From Smittia aterrima (taxonomy: Eukaryota; Arthropoda; Insecta; Diptera; Chironomidae), in contig CP093830.1 in NCBI GenBank assembly GCA_033063855.1, forward strand, positions 11,036,854-11,100,853: 64,000 nt of DNA, in the 5' to 3' direction. Position numbers and translations under genes: made by a program. The notes under the pieces are model-generated. The model did no database searches, had not been told where the DNA came from, and was given only the letters and a program-made list of their open reading frames with translations. Positions 1-8,384 of the stretch are shown here, one piece after another; the first letter of the stretch is position 1, and each line of letters begins with the position of its first letter.

Positions 1-713
1 AGTTCTTGTTGGAATCTCTTCAGTTGCTCATCAGACGACGATGTCAATTTACATAAAAGGACTTCGTTGCAACATGTCCGAGAAATATATTTATCCAAAT
101 GTTTCTTGTTTCGGGAAATCCTACAATCGATCGTTTTCAACTTTCAATGTTTTTGCCACTTCCAAGAGACCAATTAGCGACGTTCTTGTAAGTTCTCTAA
201 ATGAATATTTTGAAATTCGAAAATAAGAATTTAATTTATAAAGATCGATGGCTCGCTTTTTTACAAATATGGAACAATATACAGAGAAGTCTGATTTCCA
301 TTCAATTCATGAAAATGTATCTGCAATTATCTTTTCAAGTATCTAGGTTATGCATTCACCGAGAATGGATTGGTGTCAGATCATGCGTGACTCGTCATCT
401 AACAAGATCATCGAAACGCTTCTAAATTTTCTTAGAGACAGCATTCCATCGTTACTTCACGAGTGTCCTTACAAGGTCTGCCAATACAAATTAAATCAAA
501 CAATCTGAAATCAAAATGAAAAATATTTCAATTTACAATTTTTAGGATATGTATGTAAAAGATGCTTACGCTGATGTGAAATCGATTCCTTCAGTTTTCC
601 CCCAAGGCGATTATAGGTTAACTTTCAATATTTTTAATAAGCGACTAGAAGTTATTGCTACGATAAATGCATTTTATATAGTAAACTCTCCACTCAAGGA
701 ATCATTTGGATAA
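1..713 (+). CDS. DUF1091 secreted protein, copy 1 (5' end outside window)
   Basis: Four-exon member of the dipteran DUF1091 family (small secreted proteins, function unknown). Exons: <1-187, 244-288, 347-475, 546-713. The start codon and most of the signal peptide lie left of the window; the visible frame opens at base 2. All four exons join in phase 0 and end in TAA. The visible part has the array's family pattern: an RCNMSEKY segment, a second cysteine in SCFGKSYNRS, DWC and ECPYK in exon 3, and GDYR in exon 4, so four conserved cysteines that could form two disulfides. Several N-X-S/T sequons are present (NMS, NVS, NRS), consistent with a glycosylated secreted protein. Exon 1 and intron 1 are closest to the copy at 6325-7044. 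The visible part looks intact. Role and ligand unknown; Drosophila relatives include gustatory or pheromone-associated small secreted proteins, but that link is only suggestive. Confidence 0.8.
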
Positions 714-1101
714 TTTAAAAAATAATTGATATCTCAATTCGACGACAAAATAAAAAGTAATCAGACATTTCTATGATAACAAGTTGTTATTAACAACAAA
801 ATATTTTTTCAACTTTTATTTTAATTTTTTATTGAAAAATCAAAAAAAAACAGATTACATAGTGCCTCTCTTGCTAAAACTGTACAAAACGCCAGAAAAT
901 GGATTTAAATAATATTGCTACAGGCCACTGAATTTTTTTTGTTTGCAGCAAAATGTTAAAAGTATAAAAATTATTTTTAATTAAGTTAAATTGAAATTTC
1001 CGTCCTTTCCTCAAAGTGGTTGAAATACGTAGATCGTATGAATTTCTGAACACATTGTCAATGTTAACTTGTAGACAAAACTCATTGCTCATAATCTCAA
1101 A
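714..1101. other. Spacer between DUF1091 copies 1 and 2 (duplicated upstream block)
   Basis: No gene seen. From about 838 to 1101 the sequence closely matches 5050-5315, the region just upstream of the copy at 5316, so promoter-proximal DNA was duplicated together with the first exon. Short A/T runs are common. Confidence 0.7.
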
Positions 1102-1532
1102 ATGAATTTTTAATAGCATTTTTCGGTTTTTTGCTTTCATTTTCATTTCTTATCTCTACTTCTTCTGGAGGTCATCCGATGACAGTTTACGTAAAAGGAA
1201 TCCGATGCAACATGTCCGAGAAATACATTTACAATAATTTTTCTTGTTTTGGAAAATCCTACAATCGATCTTATTCAACTTGTAATGTTATGGCCACTAT
1301 GAAGCAACCAATAAAGAAAGTATTTGTAAGTTCAAAACTTATTTTAGTTCTTCTAAAAAGAGTAAATATTATTTTTCACTTAGATGGACGTGATTCTCTT
1401 TTACAAATATGGAACATATTCAGAGAAGTCTGATTTCCATTCAATTCTTGAAAATGTATCTGCAATTATCTTTTCAATCAGGTTATCATAACCTGGTTAT
1501 GCATACGCCGAGAATGGATTGGTTTAAGATCG
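1102..1532 (+). pseudogene. DUF1091 pseudogene, copy 2 (frameshifted and 3'-truncated)
   Basis: Closest by exon 1 and upstream sequence to the intact copy at 5316. Three lesions are visible. First, the T-run after the start codon at 1102 has five T where the intact copy has six, so the frame stops at the fourth codon and the signal peptide is lost. Second, exon 2 (1384-1427) is 44 bases instead of the invariant 45. Third, exon 3 breaks off around 1532, shortly after the DW of the DWC motif, and the CPYK and GDYR exons are missing. The acceptor of exon 3 is also disturbed by a short near-palindromic insertion (gttatcataacc around 1483-1496). Intron 2 and the exon 3 start resemble copy 1 rather than the 5316 copy, so this is a mosaic. 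The rest of exon 1 (to 1325) is still open and well conserved, suggesting recent loss. Confidence 0.85.
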
Positions 1533-2612
1533 ATACATTGTCAATATTAACTTGTAGACCATTGATCATAATATAACTTTATTTTTGACCTATATGGGGC
1601 CGGTTTGATGTCAGTCGTCTGTGTCAGTCGTCTGTTCTGTCGTCTGTCGTCTGTCGTCTGTCGTCCGTCCGTTAACGATTTTTCTCGAGAACGATGACAG
1701 CTAGAGACTTCCGGTTTTCGCCAATCGGTTCGGGTGGTGAGTGAGACCAGTGAGTTCTGAGATGGAGTCGGACGGACATATGGACAGACGGACAGATGGA
1801 CAGACGGACATAAGAACCTATGAAATTTGAGATATCTCGAGAACGAAGGCAGCTAGAGACTTCTGGCTTGGACCAATCGTTTACAATAAACTTGTACAAG
1901 TAACTAGTACAAGAAACTTGCATACAAGTTTTCCGTACAAGAAATTGAAAAAGTGATATGTCTCGAGAACCAAGACAGCTAGCGACTTCTGGTTTGGCCC
2001 GATGAAGTCTATGCAAGAAGGCCAAGTGGACAGACGGACAGACGGACAGACGGACAAAAATGAATTTTATATATCTCGAGAACGAAGATAGCTAGAGACT
2101 TCTGGTTTGGGCCGATGAAGTCTGTGCAAGAAGGCCAAGTGGACAGACGGACAAACGGACAGACAGACAGACGGACAAAAATGAATTTTATATATCTCGA
2201 GAACGAAGATAGCTAGAGACTTCTGGTTTGGGCCGATGAAGTCTGTGCAAGAAGGCCAAGTAGACAGATGGACAAACGGACAGACAGACAGACGGACAAA
2301 AATGAATTTTATGTATCTCGATAACGAAGATAGCTAGAGACTTCTGGTTTGGGCCGATGAAGTCTGTGCAAGAAGGCCAAGTAGACAGATGGACAAACGG
2401 ACAGACAGACAGACGGACAAAAATGAATTTTATATATCTCGAGAACGAAGATAGCTAGAGACTTCCGGTTTGGACCGATGGAGTTTGAGTGGGAGGGCCA
2501 AGTGGACAAATGGACAAACGGACAGACAGACAGACAAAAATGAAATTCACATTAAAAATGAAGCACGTGAAGGAAGCCAAATTTTTTCAATGTTTTAATT
2601 TGTTTAAAATAA
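1533..2612. repeat. Minisatellite-rich spacer with four 121-bp tandem units
   Basis: About 1533-1575 resembles the upstream region of the 1102 and 5316 copies. From ~1600 the DNA becomes simple and repetitive: GTCGTCTGTC-type repeats (1616-1670), then GGACAGACGGAC-type repeats, i.e. the same motif in the opposite orientation. A regular array with a 121-bp period starts at about 2055, 2176, 2297 and 2418, ending near 2538. Each unit has a conserved core (tctcgagaacgaagatagct ... cttctggtttgg ... gcaagaaggcca) and a GACAGACG-type tail. Degenerate older copies of the core lie at ~1680, ~1835 and ~1960. Open frames here are by-products of the repeat. GGACAGAC-type minisatellites with such a core occur in many invertebrate genomes; I do not assign it to a named element. 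Confidence 0.8.
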
Positions 2613-2992
2613 ATGGGGATTAGAGCAGAAGAGAAAAAGCCTCAAAGTACGTTCGTTCTCGAACTGCTGTCCAACTTGTTAGAAATTGCTGACGAATATG
2701 GAAAATGTTGTTTGCAGTCGGAAACTAACAAAATGTTTCCTTCAGTGGAGAGGTAAGTGAGGCAATTTCTCACATAAACTCACTCACATAAACTGCTTCA
2801 ATAGGTTTTTTCATAGTTGATACAATATTCAGAGATGATTGTAAGATTTTGAAAAACAAGAGAAGTTCTGGTAAAAGTATTTCTCTGAAGCATTACAACG
2901 GACTCCCTTCACATGAACACGCATATTGTTACTTCTACAAAAAAGTGATACGAATGTCGTTATTGCAATCAGAAGAGAAATGGAAAAAATAA
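2613..2992 (+). pseudogene. Possible two-exon gene remnant of unknown family
   Basis: An ATG-initiated frame at 2613-2752 (46 codons plus 2 bases) ends exactly at a strong donor, GAGAG|GTAAGT. A short intron-like stretch ends in CAATAG at 2804, followed by a frame open to TAA at 2990-2992 (visible residues include SSGKSISLKHYNGLPSHEH). The two pieces do not join in frame: they are off by one base, and a T-run (2806-2811) sits at the join. This fits a decayed gene, a wrong splice choice, or chance. I do not recognise the product. Confidence 0.25.
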
Positions 2993-3242
2993 AGTTTTTC
3001 ATCATTAAATTTTGAAGTGAACTGGTCGAAACTGTTGGCCTGACTATAATGGTTTATTTTAAATAAAGGAAAAGTTTTTTGCCCATCGTAATTAGCAAAC
3101 GATCGATAAGATTTAATTGCAGAGTTCTTTGAGCCAATTTTAAAATTATTTTATAAACCTTAAGTGGAGGAAATTTGTCAAGAGTAGTTTAGATTTCTAT
3201 TTCAATAGTTGGCCAAGTTAATCAGTTCTTTTCAGTTCCGAA
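2993..3242. other. Upstream region of DUF1091 copy 3
   Basis: No gene seen. AT-rich; AATAAA-like words near 3060 and an initiator-like TCAGTT close to the start of the next gene. Confidence 0.5.
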
Positions 3243-3983
3243 ATGAAACTTCTTAAAAACGTTTGGTTGTTTTTGATTTTGTTAGGAGTTTTTACTTTGG
3301 TCTATTCCGGTAATCATCCGATGACAGCTTACGTGAAAGGAGTTCGATGCAATGTTTCCGAAAAATACATTTTCAAAAATTATTCTTGTTTTGCAAAATC
3401 CTACAATCGATCGTTTTCAACTTACAATGTTTTAGGCACTGCGAAAAGTCCAATTAAAGACGTCTTTGTGAGTTCAAAAAATATTTCAATTACAATTTAT
3501 ATTATTTTGTAATTAAGGTTGAAGTCAAAATCTTCTTCAAATATGGAACTATCTACAGAGAAGTTTGAATTTAAATTTCAAATTGACAATTTGTTAAAAT
3601 TAAAAATTAACTTTTCAATTAGGTTATGCACACGCCAAGAATAGATTGGTGCAAACTCGTGAGAGAGCCATCATCTAATGTAATTGTCAAAGCGGTTCGA
3701 GATTTTCTTAGAGATAATATTCCATCATTTTTTCACGAATGCCCTTACAATGTTGGTTTGAATCAAATTTGGTCAAATTGAAAACTTACAACTAAAAAAA
3801 ATTCTTTTCGGATAGGAAATCCGGATTAAAGATGCTTATCCAAAATTGAAAACTGTTGGCTCACTCTTCCCCCACGGCGATTACAAGTTTCTTTTATACG
3901 CATACGATCAACACGATGAATCAATATTTGTTGTCAATGTGATATTCGCAATCAACTCACCACTAAAAGAAACATTTGGATAA
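3243..3983 (+). CDS. DUF1091 secreted protein, copy 3
   Basis: Exons 3243-3467, 3518-3562, 3623-3751 and 3816-3983 join to a 188-residue protein, all junctions phase 0. The N-terminus (MKLLKNVWLFLILLGVFTLV) is a clear signal peptide, with cleavage likely before NHPMTAYVKG. Four conserved cysteines are present (RCNVSEKY, YSCFAKSYNRS, DWC, ECPYN). In exon 3 the family CPYK is CPYN, and its donor is the unusual GTTGGT instead of GTCAGC or GTTAGC. Exon 4 holds GDYK instead of GDYR. This is the most diverged intact copy, with a unique upstream region. Function unknown; family call from the cysteine pattern, the CPY/GDY motifs and exon structure shared by all copies. Confidence 0.88.
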
Positions 3984-4247
3984 TTACATATTTCTAAGTG
4001 GCATTTCCGAAGAGAGCAACAATCGCCAAATTTGACCTTCGACAAAATAACTGCAACCTTAATTACTCACAACAATCAGCAACAACCCATAGAACCAATT
4101 TTATGCTAATAAACAATCTTGATTACGCAAAATTGAAATTTGTGTCATCCCATCAGACTTTAAAATCTTTAAATATATATTTGATTCGGCTCAATTTCAG
4201 TATTTGTCATTAGTTCTTACAACGCAGATCTCGTTTACTGCTTGACA

Positions 4248-5003
4248 ATGATACTGTGGAAAAGCATTATTGTGTTTGCATTTACAGCCTTAACTGCAAT
4301 CTCTTCCTTAGATCTTCCGATGACAGTTTACGTAAAAGGTGTTCGATGCAACATGTCCGAGAAATATTATTACAAAAATTTTTCTTGTTTTGGAAAATCC
4401 TACAATCGATCATTTTCAACCTTCAACATTCTCTTCACTTTGAAAAATACGACGAACGCATTCTTTGTAAGTTCAAAACTTATTTTAGTTCTTAAAAAAT
4501 TAAATGTTATTGTTCACTTAGGCGGACTTCATTTTATTCTACAAATATGGAACAATATTCAGAGAAGTTTGATTTGAATTCAATTCATGTTAAAGTATAA
4601 CATTTCTTAAGATCTATTCAATCAGGTTATGCACACGCCAAGACTGGATTGGTGTCAGATCATGCGAGAGTCGTCATCTAATATGCTCATCGAGACACTT
4701 CTCAATTTTTTAAGAGACAGCATTCCATCGATACTTCACGAGTGCCCATACAAGGTTAGCCAAGCTTATTAAAGTAAAATAAAAAATAATTTAAATCACA
4801 ATTTTTAGGAGTTCTACATTAAAGATGCTTACGCTAGTTTGAAAACCCTTCGCTCGATCTTCCCCCAAGGCGACTACAGATTCACTGTCCATATTTATAT
4901 CGGTGATCAAGTCGAAGTAAAAAATCAAAAAAAAATCGAACTGGCTGCTACGATAAATGCAATGTTTATAATTAACTCTCCACTAAAGGAATCATTTGGT
5001 TAA
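4248..5003 (+). CDS. DUF1091 secreted protein, copy 4 (with exon-4 insertion)
   Basis: Exons 4248-4466, 4522-4566, 4626-4754 and 4809-5003 give 195 residues. The start is ATG at 4248, aligned with the start of the 6325 copy. The signal peptide begins MILWKSIIVFAFTALTAISS. The four cysteines, CPYK and GDYR are conserved. Exon 4 is 195 bases instead of 168: nine extra codons fall just after GDYRFTVHIY, in a lysine-rich segment (EVKNQKKIEL). The insertion keeps the frame and so lengthens a loop. Intron 1 is of the same type as in the 1102 and 5316 copies, whereas the signal peptide is like that of the 6325 copy, so this gene also looks mosaic. Confidence 0.88.
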
Positions 5004-5315
5004 CGGAAATATTTATATATTCAAGTTTGCTCTCGCCCACTTTATGATCTAGATCAAAAAACCAGATTACACTTCGCCTCTCTTGCTAAAATTGTACAAA
5101 ATGCCAGGAAATGGATTTAAATAATGTTGCCACAGGTCACTGAATTTTAATTTTGTTTGCAACGAATTGTTAAAAATATAAAAATTATTTTTAATTAGGT
5201 TAAATTGAAATTTCCGTCCTTTCCTCAAAGTGGTTGAAATACGTAGATCGTATGAATTTCTGTATACATTGTCAATGTTAACTTGTAGTCAAAACTCATT
5301 GCTCATAATATCAAA
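5004..5315. other. Spacer upstream of DUF1091 copy 5
   Basis: No gene seen. About 5050-5315 is the near-identical partner of 838-1101 upstream of the pseudogene copy, showing that the duplicated unit includes 5' flanking DNA and probably the promoter. Confidence 0.65.
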
Positions 5316-6077
5316 ATGAATTTTTTAATAACATTTTTTGGTTTTTTGATTTCACTTTTGTTTTATATTTCTACTTCTTATGGAGGTCATCCGATGACAG
5401 TTTACGTAAAAGGAATTCGATGCAACATGTCCGAGAAATACGTTTACAATAATTTTTCTTGTTTCGGAAAATCCTACAATCGATCGTATTCAACTTGTAA
5501 TGTTATGGCCACTATGAAGCAACCAGTAAAGAAAGTATTTGTGAGTTCAAAACTTATTTTAGTTCTGCTACTGAATTACTTGATTTAAGAGTAAATACTA
5601 TTTTTCACTTAGATGGACGTGGTTCTCTTTTACAAATATGGAACAATATTCAGAGAAGTATGATTTATTTCAATTCATGAGATCACATTTCTTAAAATCT
5701 ATTCAATTAGGTTATGCGTACGCCAAGAATGGATTGGTGTCAGATCATGCGAGACTCATCATCTAACATGATCATCGAAACGCTTCTCAATTTTCTAAGA
5801 GACATCATTCCATCGACGATTCACGAATGTCCCTACAAGGTCAGCTTGAAAATTTGATTTCTTTAGAATTTGGATTAGGGAAAACTTTCAAAGCAAGAAT
5901 TTTTCGCAGGAAATTTGGATTAAAGACGCTTATCCAAATTTGAGAACTCTTGGCTCGCTTTTCCCACAAGGCGACTACAGGCTAACTTTTTACATTTACG
6001 ATCAATATAACGAACTCATTATTGTAGTCAATGCGATTTTCATGGTCAATTCACCGTTGAAAGAATCTTTTGGATGA
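5316..6077 (+). CDS. DUF1091 secreted protein, copy 5
   Basis: Exons 5316-5540, 5613-5657, 5711-5839 and 5910-6077, all phase 0, give 188 residues ending in TGA. Signal peptide MNFLITFFGFLISLLFYIST, then GGHPMTVYVKGIRCNMSEKY. Exon 2 encodes the 15-residue segment MDVVLFYKYGTIFRE, whose pattern is kept in every copy; exon 3 carries VMRTPRMDWC and ECPYK; exon 4 carries IWIKDAYPNLRTLGSLFP and GDYR. One extra cysteine (STCNVMAT) is shared only with the 1102 pseudogene, so this subtype has an unpaired or alternative cysteine. It is the intact partner of that pseudogene. Function unknown. Confidence 0.9.
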
Positions 6078-6324
6078 TTATGATTTAAGCAAGAAGTATC
6101 TTGAAAAGATTAAAAAAAATTTTTCAAGAGTGACAGGAAAATGAAATGTTTTTGATTACGACCAACATTATCACTAATTATTAAAAATGACTTGTTGAAA
6201 TAAAATTATCTATCATTTCATCGAAATTTAAATATTTGCCACATGCAAACTTCAGTTTTTTAATATTTATTGTCTGTTTTGAACACAGTGTTTTCACCTC
6301 GCGGATCACGTTCGTAGTTTAACA

Positions 6325-7044
6325 ATGATATTTTGGAATAAAATTATTGTGTTTGCAATTACAAATTTTATTGCAATCTCTTCAGTTGATCATCAAATGA
6401 CAGTTTATGTAAAAGGACTTCGTTGCAATATGTCAGAGAAATATTTTTATCCAAATGTTTCTTGTTTCGGGAAATCTTACAATCGATCGTTTTCAACTTT
6501 CAATGTCCTTGCCACTTTGAAGCAACCAATCAGCGACATTCTTGTAAGTTCTCTAAATGAGTATTTTGAAACTCGGAAATAACAATTTGATTTATAAAGA
6601 TCGATGCCACGCTTTTTTACAAATATGGAACAATATTTAGAGAAGTTTGATTTGCCTTCAATTCTTGAAATCACATCTCTTAATGTTTTTCAATTAGGTT
6701 ATGCATACGCCGAGAATGGACTGGTGTAAGATCATGCGTGAATCGTCGTCTAACATGATCATCGATACGCTTCTAAATTTTCTTAGAGACTGCATTCCAT
6801 CGACAATTCACGAGTGTCCTTACAAGGTTTGTTATAAAAATTATTGACGTAAAAAAAATTAACTTTCAATTTTTAGGAGATATACGTAAAAGATGCTTAC
6901 GCTAGTTTGAAATCACTTCGTTCACTTTTCCCCCAAGGCGACTACAGGTTGACTTTCAATCTTTATAATAAGCAACTTGAATTGGGTGGTACGATTAATG
7001 CAATTTTTATATTAAACTCTCCTCTTAAGGAATCGTTTGGATAA
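6325..7044 (+). CDS. DUF1091 secreted protein, copy 6
   Basis: Exons 6325-6543, 6600-6644, 6698-6826 and 6877-7044 give 186 residues. Signal peptide MIFWNKIIVFAITNFIAISS. Conserved RCNMSEKY, SCFGKSYNRS, DWC, ECPYK and GDYR. Intron 1 and exon 1 are nearly the same as those of copy 1 at the left window edge, making these two the closest pair. N-glycosylation sequons at NMS, NVS and NRS. Intact; function unknown. Confidence 0.9.
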
Positions 7045-7179
7045 TCTTGGATAATTTTTTATCAGATAATAAAATAATTTGTTTTTCAAAATCTAAAAGC
7101 CAATCTGTGTTCACTGAACTGCCATCTGAATGCAGAAGTCAAGCTGTAAAATTTAAATGACAGGAAATAAAAACATTTA

Positions 7180-7384
7180 CTCTCTTCTACAAATATGGAA
7201 ACATTTACAGAGAAATTTGACTTGCAATTCTTGAAAATATATTTCTGATTATTTTTCAATTAAATTCAATTAAATTTAATGATTAATTGAAAACAACTGG
7301 CTCACTCTTTCCACAAATTAACATTCCACATCAACGATGAACGCGACAAACCTATCTTTGTTGAAAGAATCTTTTGGATAATTA
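7180..7384 (+). pseudogene. DUF1091 relic (exon 2 and exon 4 fragments)
   Basis: A degenerate fragment between copies 6 and 7. Around 7181-7215 the exon 2 core is visible (LFYKYGN.YRE), followed by a donor-lacking ATTTGA. Around 7290-7384 the exon 4 pieces for KTTGSLFPQ and for ERIFWIIM (the frameshifted remains of KESFG-stop) can be seen with the middle deleted. Exons 1 and 3 are missing. A non-functional remnant of a further duplication. Confidence 0.65.
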
Positions 7385-7653
7385 TGGTTTTGTTGTCAAA
7401 CTAAATTAAAAAGTGTTCGAGGCAAAATTTAACTATGTCAGTTTTATTTTTAATTTCGTTTTTCCGTCTAAATGCAAAAATCAAATTTTACAAAATAACA
7501 GGAAAAAGGAGAATCTTTAATTTTTTTTAATGGTTTTTAATGTAAATGACTAAAGCTAATTTCATGAAAACATTATTTTCGTTTTTCATCAAGATTTAAT
7601 TTTTTCATGTTGAATTTAGTTTTCTTTTCGCATTCTTCGTTCATTGCTCAACA

Positions 7654-8384
7654 ATGATGTTATTGCATAAAATCATTGTTTTCGTGATTCCTCTTTTATT
7701 TCTAATTTCAATTTCTTTCGGCGATCATCCAATGACAGTTTACGTGAAAGGATTTCGGTGCAACATGTCAGAGAAATATTTTTATGGAAATTTTTCTTGT
7801 TTTGGAAAATCCTACAATCGATCGTTTTCAACTTTCAACATTCTTGCTACTCTGAAAAGACCCATGAAAGAAGCTTTTGTGAGTTCTCTAGATTAATCAT
7901 TTGAAAAATTGAAAAATAAATTTATATTTTAAAGGTCGATCTGATTCTCTTTTACAAATATGGAATAATATTCAGAGAAGTTTGGTTTGAATTCAATTCT
8001 TAAAATCACATCTCTTAATATCTTTTCAATTAGGTTATGCATACGCCGAGAATGGATTGGTGCCAGATCACGCAAGAGTCATCATCTAACATGATCATCG
8101 AAACGTTTATGAATTTTCTTAATGACTCCTTTCCTTCAGTAATCCACAAATGCCCATACAAGGTTAGCCAAGTTTATTAAAGATAAATGAAAAATAACTT
8201 AATTTACAATATTTAGGAGATCTACATTAAAGATGCTTACGCTAGTTTGAAAACAATTCGGTCACTTTTCCCCCAAGGCGAATACAGGTTAACTTTCAAT
8301 ATTTATAATAAGCAACTAGAATTTGCGGCTACGATGAATGCAATTTTTATAATTAACTCTCCACTGAAGGAAACATTTGGATAA
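7654..8384 (+). CDS. DUF1091 secreted protein, copy 7
   Basis: Exons 7654-7878, 7935-7979, 8034-8162 and 8217-8384 give 188 residues. Signal peptide MMLLHKIIVFVIPLLFLISI followed by DHPMTVYVKGFRCNMSEKY. All four family cysteines, CPYK and GEYR (GDYR in most others) are present. Exon 4 closely resembles that of copy 6 up to KESFG/KETFG-stop. Last member of the array; the next 9 kb hold no relatives. Confidence 0.9.

Noticed and set aside
1672..2509. Open frames across the minisatellite
   Set aside because: Created by the simple repeat; no start context, signal or domain.
1533..2545. CRISPR-like array
   Set aside because: Units are tandem without unique spacers, and the window is eukaryotic.
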